Assembly (NCBI RefSeq): GCF_021390535.1
Contig: NZ_JAJUXG010000017.1
Location: forward strand, 203,329-267,328
DNA length: 64,000 nucleotides
Direction: 5' to 3'
Source: Dyadobacter sp. CY312
Lineage (GTDB): Bacteria; Bacteroidota; Bacteroidia; Cytophagales; Spirosomataceae
The notes below the pieces were generated by a model, which searched no databases, was not told where the DNA came from, and was given only the letters and a program-made list of their open reading frames with translations. Made by a program: the position numbers and the translations under genes. Below are positions 26,138-34,140 of this stretch, one piece after another (within the stretch, counting starts at the first letter, position 1; the number at the start of each line of letters is the position of its first letter).

Positions 26138-27361
26138 ATGAAAACAAACAGGTTTATACTGGGCATGTTCACACTGGGAATGCTGAGTTTCGCGTCGTGT
26201 AGTTCCGACAAGGAGGACACAGACGGCAATGTTGAACCTATTGGCAAATCCAAATATGTATTCGTAGCCTATTCTGTCGGATCCACGGGTTCTGAATCAG
26301 CGCCGTATATCATCACAGCTGATTCCCTGACAGGAGGTAAAGTGAATCTGGTAAATGGAGTTGAGACTGATGCTTATTCTTTCGTTCCTCAAAACAACAA
26401 ACTTTTTGCAGCCGTATGGGGAGATCAGGGGCCCGTAACGCCATACGGACTCGATAGCAAGGGCAACGTGGTGAAGATCGGGAATACGGTTAACGCTCCC
26501 ACGGCAGCTGTTTACAATGCCATCGGAACGGATGCATGGGTAGGTGGAAGCTGGTCTGGTACACCTGAAAGTCCCAGTGCAACCATATTCAGATTTGATG
26601 CCAACAACCTTGTACTATCGGGACGTAACTCAATTGATATGACGAAGATGGCGATCGGTACTGAATGGCCAACCTGGTATGGCGTTTTTGAAGCAGGAAA
26701 CAATACGCTTTTCCTTCCTTACGATCTGGGCCCTACTGAAACCGGAGTTACAGAAACGAAGTTTCGTGACAGTACATGGGTTCTTGCGGTAACTTATCCC
26801 GGTCTAGAATTCAAAAAAATCATTCGTGACGGTCGTACAGGTCCTATTGGAAGCTGGTTCGGGATGCATGGTATGAAGCAAATAGAGGATGGTGATGTGT
26901 ATGCATATTCAACAGCTTTGAAATCCAAAAATCCCTCCGCAATGATCCGGATCAAAAAAGATGCAGATGTTTTCGATCAAAGCTATTTTTTCAATCTGGA
27001 AGCAAAATCAGGCGGACTTAAAGTTTCCCGCGGTGATTACATCAGCAACGGTAAATTCCTGATGTCATTTTTTATAAATACAAAAGAAGTTGAGGAGTGG
27101 ACCGGTCGTACCAAGCTGGCGATCGTGGATGTGAAAGCAAAGACCATTACCTGGGTTACTGGAGTACCTGAGCATGCTCAAATGGGCTACAAGCAAAAAA
27201 CCTTTGTTGAAAGCGACGGAAATACCATCCGATATGTATTGAAAGACGATGCCGGAAAACACTTTGTATACAACATCAACGCCAGTACCGCGACGGGGAG
27301 CAAAGGTCTGGAATTCGAAAACATCAGTGATGTAACAACGATTTCAAAGATTAGCTATTAG
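26138..27361 (+). CDS. DUF4374 lipoprotein, XusB-like (locus 2)
   Basis: 407 residues. The lipoprotein cysteine is near residue 21 (SFASC), followed by SSDKEDTDG, an acidic surface-export-like stretch. The beta-propeller-like body begins at KYVFVAYSVGSTGSESAPYI. It includes the recurring family segments FRDSTWVLAVTYPGLEFKKI and KTKLAIVDVKAKTITW-like strands near the end (GRTKLAIVDVKAKTITWVTG). It is expected to bind a siderophore on the cell surface and hand it to the receptor encoded 117 bases upstream. It is the locus 2 counterpart of the lipoprotein at 12113-13333. Confidence 0.85.
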   Translation: MKTNRFILGMFTLGMLSFASCSSDKEDTDGNVEPIGKSKYVFVAYSVGSTGSESAPYIITADSLTGGKVNLVNGVETDAYSFVPQNNKLFAAVWGDQGPVTPYGLDSKGNVVKIGNTVNAPTAAVYNAIGTDAWVGGSWSGTPESPSATIFRFDANNLVLSGRNSIDMTKMAIGTEWPTWYGVFEAGNNTLFLPYDLGPTETGVTETKFRDSTWVLAVTYPGLEFKKIIRDGRTGPIGSWFGMHGMKQIEDGDVYAYSTALKSKNPSAMIRIKKDADVFDQSYFFNLEAKSGGLKVSRGDYISNGKFLMSFFINTKEVEEWTGRTKLAIVDVKAKTITWVTGVPEHAQMGYKQKTFVESDGNTIRYVLKDDAGKHFVYNINASTATGSKGLEFENISDVTTISKISY

Positions 27362-27396
27362 GTTATTATCCAAAATTTGTGAAGCTCCGACGGATT

Positions 27397-27768
27397 ATGA
27401 AATACCTTATGAAAACATACTTTTTGTTGATTCTTTTTCTGGCAACAATCACTTCTTGTAAAGACGATGGTAAAGTGCCGGATGAAAGGGCATTTTTACA
27501 TGGCAAATGGGAGGTCAGCTTTAAAATGGTGTCAACCGGTTTTCAGGATCTTCGGGTCGAATTCCATGAAGACGGAAAAGCGACATGGAATTCGTTCTTC
27601 TTTGATGGAACTAAGCCTCAAAGTCATTGGGTGTATGAAATAGATGGTCAAAAGCTCAGTCTGTACAATCCGGACATGAATTTCGTGATTCTTGAAAAAT
27701 CATCGGATCAACTTCTGGCAAGAGAGATTGACACTGGTATTATTTACACATTTAAGAAGGTAAACTAA
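27397..27768 (+). CDS. Small lipoprotein of iron locus 2
   Basis: 123 residues from the ATG at 27397; an ATG at 27409 is also possible and gives a tighter signal peptide, MKTYFLLILFLATITSC. The cysteine is followed by KDDGKVPDE. The mature part looks like a small lipocalin-like beta-barrel (LHGKWEVSFKMVSTGFQDLR, then SHWVYEIDGQKLSLYN, then ILEKSSDQLLAREID). No named family was recognised. It lies 35 bases after the DUF4374 gene. Iron locus 1 has no counterpart, so it is an accessory part. Confidence 0.65.
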   Translation: MKYLMKTYFLLILFLATITSCKDDGKVPDERAFLHGKWEVSFKMVSTGFQDLRVEFHEDGKATWNSFFFDGTKPQSHWVYEIDGQKLSLYNPDMNFVILEKSSDQLLAREIDTGIIYTFKKVN

Positions 27769-27772
27769 TGAA

Positions 27773-27807
27773 GTCCGGCAGAGGGAAATATTTTTTTTCT
27801 GCCGGAC
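27773..27807 (+). terminator. Stem-loop after the small lipoprotein gene
   Basis: GTCCGGCAGA (27773-27782) pairs with TCTGCCGGAC (27798-27807); the T-run is in the loop, not behind the stem. It may act as a partial terminator or an mRNA stabiliser before the PepSY gene. Confidence 0.45.
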
Positions 27808-27895
27808 ATTCGGGTTCGGGAAAGTTATGCAACATATAGATAAGTGCCACCTGATCCGATTTTGTAAACGGAAAAATTAGAAGCTATTCAACATT

Positions 27896-29227
27896 ATGAA
27901 TCCTTTAAAAAGATCGGATAAGGCATCGCAAAACGGCGGGCAGGTAAAGAAGGAAGGAAAGTCGACATTCAGAAAAATCAACGACTGGCTTCACCTTTGG
28001 CTGGGATTAATTTCCGGGATCATTGTTTTTATTGTTTGCATCACGGGATGCATCTGGGTTTTTAACGACGAAATAACCTGGCTCATTGAGCCGGAATCAA
28101 GGGCGGAAAAGGAGGAAATACCGGTGCTGACACCGTCTGTGATCCGGGCTATTGCAGCGGATAAATTTCCTGGTCAAAAGGTTACGTATGCGAATTTACA
28201 ACAGGGGAGGGCTGTCAATGTTGGCGTGGGTGAATACGATGCAGCTGTGCATTACACCCTGCTGATGAATCCTTATACGGGAGAAATTCAGGCAACAAAA
28301 AAGCATTTAAAGGACGAACAGGATTTCTTCCGGTGGATACTGGACGGACACAGATTCCTTTGGTTTCCGTGGGAAATCGGTCGGCCAATCGTTAATTACG
28401 GAACGATGGTTTTCGTAGTTCTGCTCATTACCGGACTCATCTGGTGGTACCCTAAAAAATGGACACAAAGCACACGCGATAAGAGTTTTAAGATCAAATG
28501 GAATGGTACCTGGAAGCGTATCAACCTGGATCTTCATAATGTACTTGGATTTTACTCCTTGTTATTTTTGCTTGCCATTGCACTTACCGGGATGGTGTAT
28601 GGTATAGAGTGGTACAGCAACGGATTATATTGGGTTACCTCGGGCGGGGAGGCAGAACCGGAATGGAAAGAAACTACTTCGGATTCCCTGCAGAATGGTA
28701 AGTTTTATTCATCTGCTGAGGCATTGGATGCAGCGTGGGCAAAGGTGGTTGCGGAAAATCCATCCACGACAGGATTTTACTATGGGTTTCCCGACACAAC
28801 GGATGCAAAATCAGCAATCAGTTTTACGGTTTATCCAACTGCCGGACAGTACTTTAATACAATTTCGTACAATTTTGACCGACATACACTCAAAAAGCTA
28901 GGGCGTAATGAAATTTACGACAAACCTTTTGCCCAGGCTTCGTTTGCAGGCAAATTGCGCAGGATGAACTACGACATTCACGTGGGAAGTATACTAGGTT
29001 TTCCGGGTAAAGTGCTCGCATTTTTATCTGCTTTGATCGGAGCTTCGCTTCCAGTGACAGGATTTATTGTGTGGTGGAACCGTAAAGGTTTTGGTAAGAA
29101 GAAAAAGAGTCCGAAAAAAGCGGTTTCTAAATCAGAAAGTGTGGAAGTAACGCAAGACAAAAAGCCATTGTTCCGGCCAAAGGTCGTTGCCGCAAACCCG
29201 GCACAGATCAGGAATGATCACAGTTAA
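27896..29227 (+). CDS. PepSY-domain membrane protein, XusC-like (locus 2)
   Basis: 443 residues, same family as 10894-12045: WLHLWLGLISGIIVFIVCIT, WYPKKWTQSTRDKSFKIKWN, RINLDLHNVLGFYSLLFLLA and GASLPVTGFIVWWNRKGFGK match it segment by segment. It is longer at the C-terminus, with a lysine-rich tail. It is expected to be an inner-membrane ferric-chelate reductase with histidines in GHRFLW, DLHNV and DIHVG as possible heme ligands. It is the last membrane component of locus 2 and is 128 bases from the small lipoprotein gene, after a stem-loop. Confidence 0.88.
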   Translation: MNPLKRSDKASQNGGQVKKEGKSTFRKINDWLHLWLGLISGIIVFIVCITGCIWVFNDEITWLIEPESRAEKEEIPVLTPSVIRAIAADKFPGQKVTYANLQQGRAVNVGVGEYDAAVHYTLLMNPYTGEIQATKKHLKDEQDFFRWILDGHRFLWFPWEIGRPIVNYGTMVFVVLLITGLIWWYPKKWTQSTRDKSFKIKWNGTWKRINLDLHNVLGFYSLLFLLAIALTGMVYGIEWYSNGLYWVTSGGEAEPEWKETTSDSLQNGKFYSSAEALDAAWAKVVAENPSTTGFYYGFPDTTDAKSAISFTVYPTAGQYFNTISYNFDRHTLKKLGRNEIYDKPFAQASFAGKLRRMNYDIHVGSILGFPGKVLAFLSALIGASLPVTGFIVWWNRKGFGKKKKSPKKAVSKSESVEVTQDKKPLFRPKVVAANPAQIRNDHS

Positions 29228-29388
29228 TAGGCTGGCCACTTTTCAGGTACTGTTTTTAAACCCAAAAGCTGCCTGTATAGTTGCGTATATGGGACTCCGG
29301 TAAAATTTATAGAAACAACGATGTGGCCCATCCCAATCCGAACGCTCCAACAGGCCTGGTAATAAATTGAAAAACAAAAACGTAGATT

Positions 29389-29664
29389 ATGAGCACAATA
29401 TCGGGAAGGATACGAGCCTATTGCAAAACGAAGGGAATCCGCTGTCCGGGTAAAAAATTATTGGTGGCGGATTATTTGCAAAAGACGAACGACTACACCG
29501 ATGCTGGAAATCTGTATCTGCTTTTGAGAAACAGTTACATTAAAATAAGCCCCGCTACCGTTTATCAGTCGCTCATCTGGCTCAAAGAAAATGGTTTTGT
29601 AGAATGCAAAACGGGAGAAGACCAACGGCAAAGGGAGAGCTGGTACAGGATCAGGCATGAATAA
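29389..29664 (+). CDS. Fur-like winged-helix mini-protein
   Basis: 91 residues. The segment GKKLLVADYLQKTNDYTDAG, then ISPATVYQSLIWLKENGFVE, matches the DNA-binding domain of the Fur family (compare the Fur motif ISxATVYRxLxxLxExGLV). The protein ends shortly after this domain. It has no dimerisation domain and none of the His-rich and CxxC metal sites of full Fur proteins (about 140-160 residues). It lies 161 bases after the PepSY gene of iron locus 2. It could be a small DNA-binding regulator of that locus, a modulator of Fur, or a decayed fur copy; there is no sequence evidence of frameshift. Function is inferred. Confidence 0.65.
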   Translation: MSTISGRIRAYCKTKGIRCPGKKLLVADYLQKTNDYTDAGNLYLLLRNSYIKISPATVYQSLIWLKENGFVECKTGEDQRQRESWYRIRHE

Positions 29665-29828
29665 GGTACGTGGGAATAAGATCTGTCGATAAAATGCAGG
29701 ATTGTTTTGCTTTTATGAATTGGTTTACTTTTCTTTGTCTATAAACTAAGTAGACTTTATTTTGTATGTACTGATAATACGTTCCGTAGGAGCAAAGCAA
29801 ACAAACATCCGCTATACCAAGATTTACA

Positions 29829-30209
29829 ATGATACACGAAAGAATATTCAGACTGGCAGTGGGCCGGGAGGCCAAAATTATTGTCAAAGGACATCCTTCA
29901 AAAATTACGAACGAAGTTACATTTGATCTTGAATTTTTGATCAGAGACAACGAAAGCGATTTCAGGCCGCCAATTGGAAGTAATCATCCGCAATATTGGA
30001 AAATGAAAAAGTACTCACCCGAGAAATCCCGTTTCCTGCAACTTGAATACAGCGGACTGTCAAGAAAGCAATTGCAGGCAACGATCGATGAATTCAAATC
30101 ACTTTTTGAGCCTGTATATGCTTTTAAAGACAAAACGCAGATAGCGTCGAGGGTGAAGAGCCTGAAAGGGATTAGGGTTAGCGCATTAAATAGAAGGCTT
30201 CTGGCCTGA
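29829..30209 (+). CDS. Hypothetical protein, conserved-looking
   Basis: 126 residues, basic, without signal peptide or membrane segment; not recognised. It starts IHERIFRLAVGREAKIIVKG and has a likely C-terminal helical part (SRKQLQATIDEFKSLFEPVY). Coding is supported by codon use like the neighbours, a clean start and a strong terminator directly behind it. The 165 bases upstream hold a GTCTA/TAGAC inverted repeat at 29737-29755 that might be a regulatory site. Confidence 0.55.
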   Translation: MIHERIFRLAVGREAKIIVKGHPSKITNEVTFDLEFLIRDNESDFRPPIGSNHPQYWKMKKYSPEKSRFLQLEYSGLSRKQLQATIDEFKSLFEPVYAFKDKTQIASRVKSLKGIRVSALNRRLLA

Positions 30210-30228
30210 CAGGTAAAAAATAATATTT

Positions 30229-30275
30229 ATCCCGTTTAAGACTGGTAACAAACCGGCTCTTAAACGGGATTTTTT
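30229..30275 (+). terminator. Intrinsic terminator
   Basis: Arms 30229-30241 and 30258-30270 (ATCCCGTTTAAGA and complement) form a 13-base-pair stem, followed by TTTTT. Confidence 0.85.
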
Positions 30276-30310
30276 ACATATAATCCTGTCCGTTTGCAGA
30301 CGGGATATGG

Positions 30311-30739
30311 CTACGTTTGATGTACGAGAAATTTTTTGTTGGCTGCTTCGACGAAATCAATCAGAATGGAATGCTGATCGTTCGTTTTGAGATAGGACTT
30401 TATTTTTCGCAGAAAATCGTACAGCGGTTCACTGTATTTATGCCCGGTTTGCTGCTGAAACTCTTCAATAGTAAGGTTATTCTCATTTTTGATCAAAAGG
30501 TGTAAAGCAATGAAGAAATAAGATACGGGTAATTTACTTCCTTCCAGCAGGGTTCCGCTTTGCAATGTGGTACGAAATCGGCATTGTTTGCACTGAAACT
30601 GCTGTTTGGAAGTGAGCCAATAATGATTTTTGCCTCCACATTTTTTGCATACGATCCCGTCACGTAAGCGATATTCTTTAAATGCTTCTACGGCCAGCTC
30701 CTCATTTTTATAGGCATGGATAAGGTTTGTTCTAAGCAT
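30311..30739 (-). CDS. IS1595-type transposase zinc-ribbon protein (N-terminal part only)
   Basis: 142 residues. A zinc ribbon (C31, C34, C50, C53) is followed by RFRTTLQSGTLLEGSKLPVS and a helical segment with FIALHLLIKNENNLTIEEFQ, the usual N-terminal third of IS1595/ISPna2-type transposases. The DDE nuclease domain (ISXO2-like) that should follow is missing: the frame stops after KKFLVHQT and no further transposase fragment is found downstream. The frame itself is intact with an ATG start. It is either a truncated insertion-sequence remnant or a domesticated DNA-binding protein. Confidence 0.7.
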   Translation of the reverse strand: MLRTNLIHAYKNEELAVEAFKEYRLRDGIVCKKCGGKNHYWLTSKQQFQCKQCRFRTTLQSGTLLEGSKLPVSYFFIALHLLIKNENNLTIEEFQQQTGHKYSEPLYDFLRKIKSYLKTNDQHSILIDFVEAANKKFLVHQT

Positions 30740-31024
30740 ATTGTTCCGAATCTGAATTTCACTTGGAGCAAATCTAGTAATAATAAAATATAAAGTCTAT
30801 CGAATTAGTATAATAATAATTATTGGTGGTATGTTGCCGGAATTATAAGCCTACAAAATCTACTGTACCACTAGACGTTTCAGGCAAATTATCTTTCGTC
30901 TGGTCTGCTATTATGCGGTTCTGGTTTTGTTTTGGAACATTGCGGTGGGTATATACGAAATTATTTCCCGATCGTTCATTTGTGTTTTTACTGGCAGGAT
31001 GCCATGTGTGGTACGGTTCCTTTT

Positions 31025-31060
31025 TTTGCGAAAACCAGATTACCCATTGGCGTAAGTTTG
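31025..31060 (+). promoter_or_regulatory. Candidate promoter of the encapsulin operon
   Basis: TTTG (31025-31028) and TAAGTTTG (31053-31060) fit the -33/-7 consensus, but with a 24-base spacer that is slightly long. Transcription would start near 31067. The rest of the 30740-31135 gap shows no gene; an 88-codon frame in it is rejected. Confidence 0.4.
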
Positions 31061-31073
31061 TAAAAGGTATGTC

Positions 31074-31092
31074 ACATCATTCTGAATGATGT
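31074..31092. promoter_or_regulatory. Palindrome at the start of the encapsulin transcript, possible operator
   Basis: ACATCATT-CTG-AATGATGT is a perfect 8-base inverted repeat around a 3-base centre, 44 bases before the shell gene and just behind the predicted transcription start. It is too short and AT-rich for a terminator. A repressor site is the most natural reading; the protein is unknown. Confidence 0.45.
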
Positions 31093-31135
31093 AACAGCCA
31101 GATGGAGTGTTTTTTCAATCAATCTATATTTAAAA

Positions 31136-32056
31136 ATGTCAAAAGTAAACGAGAAGCAAACTGCGCTGGGTGATGTAGCAGCCAGGCAGTTAGCGATTGC
31201 CACACGCACCGTACCTCAAATGGGCGCGATTACACCACGCTGGTTAACACATTTGTTAAACTGGATTCCGGTAGAGTCAGGTGTATACCGTTTAAACAAA
31301 GTGAAAGACGGAAGTACAGCTGAGGTTGATTGTTCGGGACGTGACGAAAGGGAATTACCGCATACGTTTATAGACTACGTTGAAAATCCACGTGAATACA
31401 ACCTGAATGCAGTAAACACGGTTCTGGATGTACACACACGCGTATCTGACCTTTACAGCAAGCCTTACAATCAGATCAGCGAGCAGCTCAGACTTACCAT
31501 TGAAAGCATCAAGGAACGTCAGGAAAGTGAATTGATCAACAATACGGAATACGGTCTTTTGCACAGCATTGCACCTTCTCAGCGCATTTCAACAAGAAAC
31601 GGAGCACCAACTCCCGATGATCTGGATGAGCTGATTTCGAAGGTATGGAAAGAACCGGGTTTCTTCTTGCTTCACCCAAAGGCCATAGCTGCATTTGGTC
31701 GCGAATGCACCCGCAAAGGTGTACCACCTCCAACAGTATCTTTATTCGGTTCACAGTTTATTACCTGGAGAGGTATTCCTCTTTTTCCATCTGATAAATT
31801 ACCAATCGAAAATGGTAAGACTAAAATATTGCTTTTGCGTACAGGTGAGAGCCGTCAGGGAGTTGTAGGTCTGTATCAGCCTGGTCTTCCTGGTGAGCAG
31901 TCTCCTGGTTTGTCGGTACGTTTTATGGGTATTAATGACAAAGCGATTGCATCTTACCTTGTATCTCTGTATTGCTCATTGGCGGTTCTTGTTGATGATG
32001 CCATTGCAGTATTGGAAGATGTAGAAATTGGAAACTACCATGAGTATAAATATTAA
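31136..32056 (+). CDS. Family 2A encapsulin shell protein
   Basis: 306 residues, the usual length of family 2A shell proteins. Recognisable family segments include QTALGDVAARQLAIATRTVP, ITPRWLTHLLNWIPVESGVY, ELINNTEYGLLHSIAPSQRI and FLLHPKAIAAFGRECTRKGV. It has the HK97 phage-capsid fold and self-assembles into an icosahedral protein compartment in the cytosol. There is no cyclic-nucleotide-binding domain inserted, which separates 2A from 2B. The next gene overlaps its end and encodes the cysteine desulfurase cargo of exactly this encapsulin class. Known 2A systems (SrpI type) respond to sulfur status and store sulfur or support persulfide metabolism; the role here is inferred from them. Confidence 0.93.
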   Translation: MSKVNEKQTALGDVAARQLAIATRTVPQMGAITPRWLTHLLNWIPVESGVYRLNKVKDGSTAEVDCSGRDERELPHTFIDYVENPREYNLNAVNTVLDVHTRVSDLYSKPYNQISEQLRLTIESIKERQESELINNTEYGLLHSIAPSQRISTRNGAPTPDDLDELISKVWKEPGFFLLHPKAIAAFGRECTRKGVPPPTVSLFGSQFITWRGIPLFPSDKLPIENGKTKILLLRTGESRQGVVGLYQPGLPGEQSPGLSVRFMGINDKAIASYLVSLYCSLAVLVDDAIAVLEDVEIGNYHEYKY

Positions 32057-34076
32057 TCAGCCAGCCGCTGGTGAACATATTACAGGCCTTCCCGACACTG
32101 CCGGGTTGGAAAAACTTGCCAATGAGCTGTTTTCATTGATGCCTAATGAACTCCCAAAGGCGAATTTTTCACCCGACCTGGCGGATCATCCCAAGGCTCA
32201 GAAGGCGCTGAATCTGGTACACGACCGCTTGCCTTCTCTTTTTCAGGAAAGTAAGGGGTTCGATGCGGCCAGTCCGCAAACGAGCTTGCCAGATCCGCAT
32301 TTCAGCCGGGGTAGTTATAATGGCGCCGCACCAGTTGGTAACAATAGCGGGTATCTGCAAAATCCGTCAGAGTTACTGGTAACCTCTCCACCTACATCTG
32401 GGGCAAAATCTCCGAGTGTGGCTGGTAGTGGTATCTCACCGTCAGCGGCCAATCAGAACAATGCGGTTAACCTGAGCAATCCTCAGACCAGCTTTCAGGA
32501 TCCAGGTAAAGCGGTTTCTCAGAGCGGAGCGGCGCAAAATACTGCTTTACCTGACTATTCAACTTACACACCGTCTTTGGGAGGAAGTGGAATTTCACCA
32601 TCTGTGATTCCGGGAGTAAGTCATATTACAGAGCAATTCCCTTACGGCAACGGATTCGGTTACGGAGCTGATTTGAGGAATGCGTTGTCTTCATACAATT
32701 CGTTTAAAAGCGTACCGCAAATACCATCTTCACAGGGATTGGGAAGTTCGCAATATTACTTTTTGCAAGGAGCCGGATTTTCTGGTAATGATCCATTCGG
32801 TTTTCCGGAGTACAAAGGCGCAGCCATTCAGAATAAACCTGAGACCTCCTCATTCGGATCTTTTGATGTAAACCTGATCAAAAAGGATTTTCCGATTTTG
32901 CAGGAAACGGTAAACGGACGCCCTTTGATCTGGCTTGATAATGCTGCTACGACTCAAAAGCCGAAGCAGGTAATTGACCGCATCACTTATTTTTACGAGC
33001 ACGAAAACTCAAACATCCACAGAGCTGCACATGAACTTGCCGCACGTGCTACTGATGCGTATGAAGGTGCAAGGGAAAAGGTGAGGGCATTCCTCAATGC
33101 CGGATCGGTGAATGAGGTCATTTTTGTGAGAGGGGCAACGGAGGCGATCAACCTGGTAGCTAAAACCTGGGGCGATCAGAATCTAAATCCGGGTGATGAA
33201 ATCATTGTCAGCAACCTGGAACACCATGCGAACATTGTTCCATGGCAGCAACTTGCGGCCAAAAAGGGTTTGAAGATCAGGGTGATACCGGTAGATGACG
33301 ACGGACAGATACTGCTGGATGAATATGCCAAACTGTTAAATCCAAGAACACGTCTTGTATCGTTTACTCAGGTTTCCAATGCTTTGGGTACAGTTACTCC
33401 TGCGAAGCAAATGGTCGAAATGGCTCATGCTGCCGGTGCGAAGGTACTTGTGGATGGTGCTCAGTCTGTTTCACATTTACGTTCAGATGTGCGTGCGCTC
33501 AATTGCGATTGGTTTGTTTTTTCTGGTCACAAAGTTTTCGGACCTACGGGCATTGGTGTGCTTTATGGCAAGGAAGATTTGCTGAACGAAACGCAACCCT
33601 GGCAGGGAGGTGGTAACATGATTGTAGACGTAACTTTCGAGCATACACGTTACCACGACGCTCCTTCTCGTTTCGAAGCTGGCACAGGAAATATTGCGGA
33701 TGCCGTAGGACTTGGAGCTGCGATTGACTACGTGAATAAAATTGGTATTGATATCATTCATCAATACGAGCATTACCTCTTGCAATATGCAACTGGTTTG
33801 TTGAAAGACATTCCGGGTCTCAGGCTCATTGGTACCGCTCCCGACAAAGCCTCGGTTTTATCTTTCGTTTTCGATGGTTATAAAACCGAAGAAGTGGGTG
33901 CCGTATTAAATAAGGAAGGGATTGCAGTACGATCGGGGCACCATTGTGCACAGCCTATCCTGCGCCGTTTTGGAGTAGAAACAACAGTTCGTCCTTCACT
34001 TGCATTTTACAATACCTGCTCTGATGTGGATGTGTTGGTGGAAACACTTTATCGTTTACGGAAAAGTAAGAAGTGA
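32040..34076 (+). CDS. SufS-like cysteine desulfurase, encapsulin cargo
   Basis: 678 residues from the ATG at 32040, which overlaps the shell gene by 17 bases; a TTG at 32028 is less likely. Residues 1 to about 270 are a low-complexity Pro/Ser/Gly/Gln/Asn-rich region, the known cargo-loading domain of family 2A cargo. It contains the repeated motif GSGISPS (DNA at about 32422 and 32583). From FDVNLIKKDFPIL onwards it is a full SufS-type fold: LDNAATTQKPKQV, NIHRAAHELAARAT, PLP lysine K498 in SGHKVFGPTGIGVLYG, and catalytic C636 in RSGHHCAQPILRRFG. It removes sulfur from cysteine as enzyme-bound persulfide, inside the shell. The N-terminal extension roughly doubles the usual 410-residue length. 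Confidence 0.93.
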   Translation: MSININQPAAGEHITGLPDTAGLEKLANELFSLMPNELPKANFSPDLADHPKAQKALNLVHDRLPSLFQESKGFDAASPQTSLPDPHFSRGSYNGAAPVGNNSGYLQNPSELLVTSPPTSGAKSPSVAGSGISPSAANQNNAVNLSNPQTSFQDPGKAVSQSGAAQNTALPDYSTYTPSLGGSGISPSVIPGVSHITEQFPYGNGFGYGADLRNALSSYNSFKSVPQIPSSQGLGSSQYYFLQGAGFSGNDPFGFPEYKGAAIQNKPETSSFGSFDVNLIKKDFPILQETVNGRPLIWLDNAATTQKPKQVIDRITYFYEHENSNIHRAAHELAARATDAYEGAREKVRAFLNAGSVNEVIFVRGATEAINLVAKTWGDQNLNPGDEIIVSNLEHHANIVPWQQLAAKKGLKIRVIPVDDDGQILLDEYAKLLNPRTRLVSFTQVSNALGTVTPAKQMVEMAHAAGAKVLVDGAQSVSHLRSDVRALNCDWFVFSGHKVFGPTGIGVLYGKEDLLNETQPWQGGGNMIVDVTFEHTRYHDAPSRFEAGTGNIADAVGLGAAIDYVNKIGIDIIHQYEHYLLQYATGLLKDIPGLRLIGTAPDKASVLSFVFDGYKTEEVGAVLNKEGIAVRSGHHCAQPILRRFGVETTVRPSLAFYNTCSDVDVLVETLYRLRKSKK

Positions 34077-34140
34077 AATTTTTTCAAGCGGCTGTTGGTG
34101 CATTGATGTTCTGACGGCCGTTTGTCTATGAAATTCTGAT

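Noticed and set aside
30823..31089. 88-codon plus-strand frame before the encapsulin gene
   Set aside because: No family features, odd Trp/Cys/Phe-rich composition, and it covers the predicted promoter and palindrome of the encapsulin operon.
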